From: Xanthostigma xanthostigma
Lineage: Eukaryota > Arthropoda > Insecta > Raphidioptera > Raphidiidae
Assembly (NCBI GenBank): GCA_963575645.1
Contig: OY754466.1
Coordinates: forward strand, 9,030,001-9,094,000
Direction of reading: 5' to 3'
Length of the DNA stretch: 64,000 bases
Positions within the stretch are counted from its first letter, which is position 1, and each line of letters starts with the position of its first letter. Of this stretch, positions 57,601 through 64,000 are shown in pieces. The notes beneath the pieces are model-generated. The model did no database searches. It was not told the origin of the DNA and was given only the letters and a program-made list of their open reading frames with translations. A program made the position numbers and the translations under genes.

Positions 57601-60600
57601 TTGGCAGATAATATTCTTTTGCAAAATGAATGTGTATACTACCGAAGAAAATATTCAAATGATTAAAACATGATCGGACTTTTTTTATTAATAGGACATT
57701 AAATTCCCAAAAATACTTAAATATGGTGCGAGATCAAATATCTCCGCCTATTCGTGTTGAACTTAACCCTAGGGCCAGACTATGCTCCTCGCACTGCTCC
57801 TCGCTCTGCTCATCGCGTTGCCGCGATGTTTGCCCTAAGCGGCCACACACTGCCTACTCGAGCTACTCATCGCGACGCTCCGCACTTGGCTCTCGCCTTT
57901 CGACAATGGAAGTTAATACTGTGGCAGTGTGCGCACTATGTCTTTATACAGAAAAATGTATTTTAACTGTGCCGTCTATATACGTCTATTTTACTTTATG
58001 TTTTATAAAACGACGTATTCATAATTATGATACGTTTCAGGCTATCCATGGACATGACACAAGGAATAATTCTAATGTTATTTTGGCTTTGCCGAAGTCT
58101 ACACTGATGTTGTTTAATAAGAGCGCTGAATATAACGCCTTGAAAATGTTCAATAAATTGCCAGACAGTTTCAAAAATTTTAAAATTTCTAAATTTAAAA
58201 GAGTATTGAAGACTGCTCTTTTTAAACAATGTCTGTATAAGGAAGACGATTTTATGAGTTGTAAACACGATTTATCTTTCTTTTGACAAATCCTATACAT
58301 AATTGTATGTCTTTGGATAAATAAATTCCAAATTCAAATAGCATAGCAAATTTTATAAATGTTATAAAACGAAACGATATTATAATTAAACGTCGTAGTC
58401 GTCGTCATCCATTGATAGTTTGAGCGCTTGATGCGTACTGCGTGGCGCGGGAGTATGTGGCCGGCTTATTCGTGCTCTATTGCCGGTCCTTTGACTCGCG
58501 CACAAAAAACCGACAATCGAGGGAGCACTGGGCATGACGAGCAGCATGATGTGCGGAATGGCGAGTAATGCGGCCACACTACGTTCCTGCCTCCTTTCCT
58601 CGCCACTTCCCATGCCACTCGTCGAGTGTGTGGCAGTAGCATAAGACATTGGGTCACTGACTTACCAACGCGCATACGTCATACCAGTCAGACAATTTTT
58701 GAATGAAATGTTTCCAAACAGATGGAGTTGTTTTTTTGTTTTATTTTTGTACAAAAAAATTAAAATAATGATTTATAAGAGCTTTTTATTATTAAAAAAG
58801 CCAAGTAAAATAAAAATAAATCAAAATAAAACAGAAATCCTCAAGATTACCACGATAATGCAATAGAAATAACAATTCAAATCTTTGATTAACGTCTGAA
58901 TAGAACTCTTCAAATAAATAAAATTGTCGACTAATTTTATTTATTTGAAGAAATAACAATTAATGCAGTCATGGCTAACTCTGATCTAAGTATTTTTTCC
59001 CAATGCTAATTTCCCTATGTGCACCTTATGCGTTTACATACTGTATATGTGAAAAATGGTCGATCCAACTTCGCTCATATGTCAAATTGCAATAGAGCAG
59101 GATCTATGGAGCAGATGGAGTAACAAGTATATAATAGGTACAGTAGGCTAGGTAGGGAAGGTAATTAATAAAAAACATAAGTACTAAATATAATATGAAC
59201 TTATTGTGTTTCTTGTCTACTGCATTTTAACTTCTTGAGGATAAAGACTTAACAACACATCTTTAGATGTTGAAACTGCCTTAATTTTCAGAGACAATGT
59301 CAGAAATTAAATTAATTCTATTAAGATTAACAGATGTATGTTAACGGAACAAAACTTAATGGAAGTTAAGAAATCCGTCAATAATTTTCTACATTAAAAT
59401 TATTGTTATATCGCTAAGCGCGTTATTAACGTCGTTAATTATTTTGATAACGTGCCCAGCTCTGGTGGATTACAATTTTCACTTATTTTAGGAAGTAACA
59501 CATAGAATTCTGTTGAAACCAGAATGTCCAGTCTGTACCGAGGTTCGAGCAGCCTTATGGCAGTGTATTTTTGGATTATTATATCCATTGATATTAGCGC
59601 CTACAGGAGCACTTACAGTAAGTTGTAATGGCGTTTTCTTTTTTTAAAAGATTTTAATATCTTTTAGCTGTCAGGCCCGGGCAGATTTTTATTTAGCAAT
59701 GAAATAATCAAGAGGGATAAATTTCTCATATCTCACTTTACTGTATGTCTTAAGTTTAGCTAGATTACAGTAAATTAGCTCGAAAATTGCTTGCGTGATC
59801 CCAGACTTGCTTCGCATTTTCGCTTTATGCTCACATCTCTTTTGTCTTAGCGTAATAAGATATAGCCTATGTTACTCGAGAAGAATTACACTTTCAAACC
59901 TTTCAAACAATGATAGAATATTTTAAAATCGGTTCAGTAGTTCCTGAGATTATTCGCGACAAACCTACAAAATTTGCATCTTTATCAATACAACTATTAT
60001 AAGGAGGTAAAGTTTGGATGTAGGAGGTAATCTCCGAAACTACTCATTCTATTTTAACATAGGCTATATATTATCGCGTAAAAAAATTAAAGCGTTTTTT
60101 GCGCAATCAATTTTGCAACTTAAGTCGACGAAAAAGCGGTGGCAATCTACAAATTCGGGCGAAACCGGACCGTGCCGCTAGTAATAATATAAATTAGTTC
60201 GTGTATGAAATCACATATTATGAAGATTTGAGGATTTAGAGTAGGGAAATGGGGGTACGCTCCATTATCAAACGTTTTATTGATTTTTTAGATTTCCTCA
60301 AATAAATAAATTTTTTTTTCAGACTATGTATTTACAAAGAATAAAATTATAAATCAATATTACAAAAGATGGCGTTTCGATCCGGATTTGGATCTTCTTC
60401 AGAAATAATCTAAAAAATATAATTATTAATTATTTTATAATAAATAATAACAAACAATTTTCGATAATTAATTAACTTCATTCGATTATAAAATAAGTAG
60501 ATATATACTAATTAATATATTAGATATCGTGTCCATCGATAATAGTTAATAAGAAAAAATTCGCAGGTTTGTAAACAATAGTTATATTTATAATTGTACG

Positions 60601-61386
60601 ACGTTTCGTCTATAAATTTAGACTTTTTCAAGTACAAATTGAAAATTATTTAAAACAATAATTATGAAGATAAACATTAATTACTAACCATAGCAATTAA
60701 CAAAAGTTAAGGTACATAAGATTTATTTTTATTTATTTTTTTTTAATTTTTATTGTTTAAAAATTTATACATAAACTTGTTGCCATGTTTTTATCTTATG
60801 TACCTTAACTTTTGTTAATTGCTATGGTTAGTAGTTAATGTTAATTTTCATAATTATTGTTTTAAATAATTTTCAATTTGTACTTGAAAAAGTCTAAATT
60901 TATAGACGAAACGTCGTACAATTATAAATATAACTATTGTCCACAAACCTGCGAATTTTTTCTTATTGTACTAATTCATTTTTATATTTTTTAGATTATT
61001 TCTGAAGAAGATCCAAATCCGGATCGAAACGTCATCTTTTGTAATATTGATTTATGATTGTATTTTTGTCAATACATAGTCTGAAAAAAATTGGTCGACA
61101 ATTTTATTTATTTGAAGAGTTCTATTCAGACGTTAATCAAAGATTTGGGTTTTTTTAGATTGCCCTTCGTTATAATACATATGATCTTCCTTCGATAATA
61201 TATGAAAAGATGAAACTGTTCAATTTGTGGAAACGTATGTCGAAGCCTTTGTTGACACCAATTACAATTTTAAGTATAGTACAGATAGTTATTGCAATGG
61301 GATTAACTCATTTTGAAGTAAAAGCATTTTATCGACTCCAAGATGAAGTTAATAAAGCTACAAAATACAGAGAAGAACTTCAATAA
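54602..61386 (+). CDS. TMEM126: TMEM126-family mitochondrial membrane protein
   Basis: Four coding exons: 54602-54729, 56375-56546, 59492-59617, 61159-61386, phase-consistent with GT-AG sites, giving 217 residues (human TMEM126A has 195). TMEM126A/B are mitochondrial inner-membrane proteins that assist complex I assembly. Family features seen: the NNYYRSRL segment after the first membrane span, the Cys pair in PECPVCTEVRAALW, a glycine/proline-rich span (GLLYPLILAP), and the LWKRMSKPLLTPI region before a last hydrophobic segment. I start at MALQIKTLKK; an in-frame ATG 90 bp upstream is possible but less family-like. The introns hold a hAT-like remnant, a pogo MITE, a mariner copy with a LINE tail, and a large foldback. 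AATAAA follows at about 61547. Confidence 0.9.
55287..56335. mobile_element. decayed hAT-like element with nested foldback, TMEM126 intron 1
   Basis: The left end CAGAGGTGGGCAAA is a common hAT terminus. GGGCC-rich sequence at about 56295-56335 is the opposite, degraded end. Inside, arms of about 55 bp (55374-55430 and 56107-56162, AATTATACACTTTCGCGGTC) form a foldback. Confidence 0.5.
55758..55935 (+). repeat. minisatellite of ~37-bp units
   Basis: GGGGTATGCGAATTGTAATT followed by CCGGGGTGAACGATAAA repeats two to four times with one diverged spacer, inside the foldback. Confidence 0.8.
56777..57078. mobile_element. pogo/Tigger-type MITE, TMEM126 intron 2
   Basis: Ends CAGTAGAACGCCGAT and ATCGGCGTTCTACTG lie between TA dinucleotides. 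Length 302 bp. An 88-codon minus-strand frame may be a transposase relic, but no domain is visible. Confidence 0.82.
57520..59043 (+). mobile_element. Tc1/mariner-superfamily element, copy 3, with large insertion
   Basis: TIRs start CAGTATGTAAACATATAAGA and are flanked by TA. Transposase fragments match copy 1, then homology breaks at about 57766 and resumes at about 58650 (GGTCACTG). The intervening ~880 bp includes GC-rich flanks and a LINE tail. A Penelope-like scrap (58878-58950) is also inserted. Located in TMEM126 intron 2. Confidence 0.72.
58020..58340 (+). pseudogene. 3' tail of a non-LTR retrotransposon ORF2
   Basis: The frame reads IHGHDTRNNSNVILALPKS, then YNALKMFNKLPDSFKNFKIS, then FKRVLKTALFKQCLY and a stop at 58284-58286. 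The H-x-H-x-T-R-N ... N-K-L-P ... F-K pattern is typical of the C-terminal tail of Jockey/CR1-like LINE reverse-transcriptase proteins. A short 3' UTR with GATAAATAAA follows. The reverse transcriptase itself is absent (5' truncated). Confidence 0.7.
59920..60181 (+). mobile_element. Helitron-like 3' region, TMEM126 intron 3
   Basis: Ends GGGCGAAACCGGACCGTGCC then GCTAG next to a host T (60182). The 5' end is unclear. Confidence 0.45.
60298..61146. repeat. 849-bp double foldback of Penelope-like sequence, TMEM126 intron 3
   Basis: Inner arms 60548-60722 and 60793-60967 (175 bp) pair almost perfectly around a 70-nt loop. Outer arms hold hammerhead-like cores in opposite orientation (60375-60402 minus, 61002-61029 plus). 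The inner arms hold a related motif (GTC...GACGAAACGTCG). The structure ends 12 bp before the exon 4 acceptor region. Confidence 0.78.
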
Positions 61387-61813
61387 AAGTTTGATATGAT
61401 GCAAATAGAGTAGGACATAGTCGCCAACTTAAAGAAACTTTTATTCGTTTATCAGTACTGGTGCTTATTATTTGGTTTTATATTTACAAAGTATTGAAGA
61501 TAACTTTATTTTTCAAGAACAATTGAAAAATGTTCCTTGATAACAAAATAAAACTATTTCATAATATGTACAAAGATTCGCTACTGATGTTTTACGTGGA
61601 GTTCGTAATATAAAAGTGAATAAAATAATTTGAAAATCTTTTATTGTTTAATAACCCTTTCCTGGTTGACCTTGAATCCTTACTCTGGAATCAGGCGGAG
61701 CTTTACGAGACAAGGAGATGGTAAGGCATGTGCGGCCATTGGTATATGCAACTTTAATAATCAAAACGAAGTATATCATTGAAAGAATTGTATAAATAAC
61801 AGAGAATTTTTAA

Positions 61814-62521
61814 GGAGGTTGATCCGTTACAGTCCCAATCAAAAGTAAGTCGAATTCTAAATGGGAACTTTTCCATAATAAATTATTACAAAAGGTTATA
61901 AGTCGTGACACCAATAAATTATTGCCATAAAGGCATAAATAAATATTTTTTTTAATATTAATTAACTATTTCAGTATTTTACTTAATGGACTAACTTTTG
62001 AATTTTTTGTAGAAAGTTAGGTTAAAAAAAATAAATTTATGTTAAATATCTGTATTTTACATATTTTTTGCAGTAAATAATTACAAAAGAAATTAGAAGT
62101 AATAAAAATTCAAATTAAATCATTAAAAAGTTGAAAATTCAGTTAAAATTGTTGAAACTGTCAAGAATAAAAGTCCATAATCGAAAAGTGCTAAAGTTTA
62201 ATAATTTTTTTATTGATTAAAAGTCTCCTAATTAAATTGGAAAAAATATTTAAATATGCGTAAGACATCGATGCTTTACATAGTTAGTTTTCGGAACTGC
62301 TGACATTATTTGGTTATTTGCAAAAAATTAAAATGAACAGTTTGCATGCTAGGTTGACATATTTTCCATAAGACTACATGTAAAAGTTTTTTTTAATTTT
62401 TAACTTTATAAATCTCCTAATGATTTTGGAGTTTTTACAGAAAATTTTGTCATAAAAAAATCTATTAAAAAAATTTTATTTCAGATTTTTTTCATTATCT
62501 TCGTAAAACGGCTCAACCTCC
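61814..62521. mobile_element. TTAA-target MITE, second copy
   Basis: Ends GGAGGTTGATCCGTT and AACGGCTCAACCTCC, flanked by TTAA (61810-61813, 62522-62525). It is homologous to 38149-38822 in reverse orientation. Confidence 0.8.
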
Positions 62522-62525
62522 TTAA

Positions 62526-63207
62526 GTGAGTCGATGAACTGTTTGCATTATTGAGTTGGGTTATTATCGTAATATATTCATGAATCACGGTACAACTCTG
62601 CAGAAAGTGAAAGGCAGTGGGCGGAGTGAAGAGTTCACGTACACACTGCTACACTCAAATCGTACAGGTTGATAAAACACGTCCCTCCCCCTCTGCTTTC
62701 ACCGACATGTCTATTGTCTCCTAGCCGGGAAAGGATTAAACTAGTTTTTATTTACGGTTTTGCTTAAATTAATGTTGATTTTGCCGAAAACGTTATCTAA
62801 CCCGATTGTAGCTTTGACATGTAGCAGACAACCTTGAAACTACTTTGTTTAAACCAGAGGTTCCCAAACTTTTTTGTCTCGTAGACCACTTGCCATGTTT
62901 TTCGGTTTTGGGTAGACCCCCTGCTTATCTGTTATTGATTTTTTGCAAATTCATTAATTTCAAATGTATTTTTGACAACCGGTGTAGTGCTACTCACTTT
63001 GAACGATTTCCTAGGTAAAGGAATGGAGACCCATCAACAGGGCAATATGATAACAATTTATCGGCGATATATCAGAGTTGGGTGATCTGAGCAACCTGCT
63101 TTCGTGTTGCTTCGTATACAAACGGCCTTATTTTTTTGCCTTGTATCCCAGTCTCCGAAATGATTAAGTTATTTATAATACGAACAGAGGAAAGTGTTTT
63201 TTTGCAA
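62526..63207. other. intergenic stretch with a hAT-like terminus
   Basis: CAGAGGTTCCCAAACTTTTT at about 62856 resembles a hAT end. No opposite end was found. No gene. Confidence 0.4.
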
Positions 63208-63683
63208 TTAGTCGATTGCACAGTACTGGGCATCTAGAGTGTGAAACGCGATCCAGTCGAGGTATTCTTGCACTCTGGTGTAAACTCCGGGCAATCCCGG
63301 AGAAGCACAGCCAATTCCCCAAGAGACGGCTCCTAAAAACATTAAAAAATAGCGACATTTGCTTGTTAGCTTCCCAGTGCATTGGGAAGTTATTGTAATG
63401 GGTCCGAAAATCGAAATCAAAATTTTTGTGTTTCAAGGTGGCTACCCTCCGCGCGCGCGTTTTACATCCATAAAAAAATATTTTTTTCCGTAATTATAGG
63501 GTCAAGCATCAGGTATTTTCAGTTGACGCGTGCATACCTCGCTTTATTTTTTCTAGTTTTCTGAAATTATTTTCGATTTGATGACTTTTTTAGGACCCGG
63601 TACTTGGTCCAGAAATGTTACATACCGGCTAGTTCGAATTTAGATGGTCTTCTTCGGAATGCGAGTGGCCCACCGCTATCACC
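63208..63683 (-). CDS. trypsin-like S1 serine protease, last two exons (partial)
   Basis: Minus strand, exons 63626-63683 and 63208-63332, GT-AG with matching phase. The first starts at GDSGGPLAF, holding the catalytic serine. The second gives [20 protein letters not shown] and the C-terminal helix (EYLDWI), ending at TAA 63208-63210. SWGIGCA/PGVYTRV is the S1A substrate-pocket and C-terminal signature. A Gly in the pocket region and Asp six residues before the Ser cannot be checked because upstream exons lie beyond the window. A short tail after the helix ([11 protein letters not shown]) has an extra Cys. Probably secreted, but the N-terminus is not visible. Confidence 0.93.
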
Positions 63684-64000
63684 CTGAAAACAAGATAATG
63701 TTTTATTTATTCAATGGTTAACTTTATTTGTGGCTCTCTATTTATTTGTATTCTTTGCAGTCCTATAGGATGTGTGCACGAAGCCTACTAGCGCCGCTAG
63801 TGGGTACACTTTTTATGGAAATCGCGACATGTTTCTAAGGTGATAAATCAAAAACTTTAGTTGGCCATGATGTATCATAAAAAAAATGTTATAATAAAAA
63901 CTGATGTTAATTTGTTTACACTGACAGCGGAACGTCAAATTAGGGCGCCAATGGTTTTTATTTTACTTAAATCGCCATCAGCGCAACAGCTCGGAACACA
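63684..64000. other. intron of the serine protease gene
   Basis: The minus strand shows no further protease exon before the window ends. Confidence 0.5.

Noticed and set aside
58386-58675. Two overlapping minus-strand frames in GC-rich sequence
   Set aside because: High GC content produces long frames; no domain, and inside a nested insertion.
63173-63436. 87-codon minus-strand frame overlapping the protease exon
   Set aside because: It is the wrong frame. The S1 signature is in the frame ending at 63208.

Overview
This is a stretch of an AT-rich, intron-rich animal nuclear genome. It is almost certainly an insect, judging by the gene repertoire (heme O synthase, Chk1/grapes kinase, a TMEM126-type protein, C2H2 zinc-finger proteins, a trypsin-like protease), 5-7 exon genes with canonical GT-AG introns, and a very dense load of insect-type transposons. 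The order could not be decided from sequence alone. No bacterial genes, operons, CRISPR or viral genes were seen.

Layout. 1-19,100 is almost entirely transposon and foldback debris: MITEs, Helitron-like copies, tRNA-derived repeats, hAT elements with 8-bp target duplications, Penelope-like repeats with hammerhead-like cores, and very long perfect inverted repeats. 19,286-21,889 encodes an 867-aa acidic protein with five copies of a short motif and one C-terminal C2H2 finger. A 1.57-kb terminal-inverted-repeat element (22,595-24,161) follows. 24,753-26,012 encodes a 10-finger C2H2 protein. 27,723-32,653 is COX10 (7 coding exons, 400 aa). 34,209-46,816 is Chk1 (7 coding exons, 489 aa), with introns packed with hAT, mariner, TTAA-target and hairpin-array insertions. 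46,817-54,600 holds PIF/Harbinger and hAT elements and an unidentified minus-strand gene (51,783-52,572). 54,602-61,386 is a TMEM126-family gene (4 coding exons, 217 aa). 61,387-63,200 is repeats. The last two exons of a minus-strand S1 serine protease lie at 63,208-63,683, and its remaining exons are outside the window.

Functional links. COX10 and TMEM126 are both mitochondrial inner-membrane proteins involved in respiratory-chain assembly. Chk1 is a checkpoint kinase and the zinc-finger proteins are probable nuclear regulators. Animal neighbours need not be co-regulated, and nothing here shows that they are.

The most unusual things are: an array of UUCG-type mini-hairpins inside a Chk1 intron; perfect inverted repeats with 143-182 bp arms; hammerhead-like cores trapped inside inverted repeats; the internally repeated motif of the 867-aa protein; and several nested transposons whose boundaries can be read to the base.
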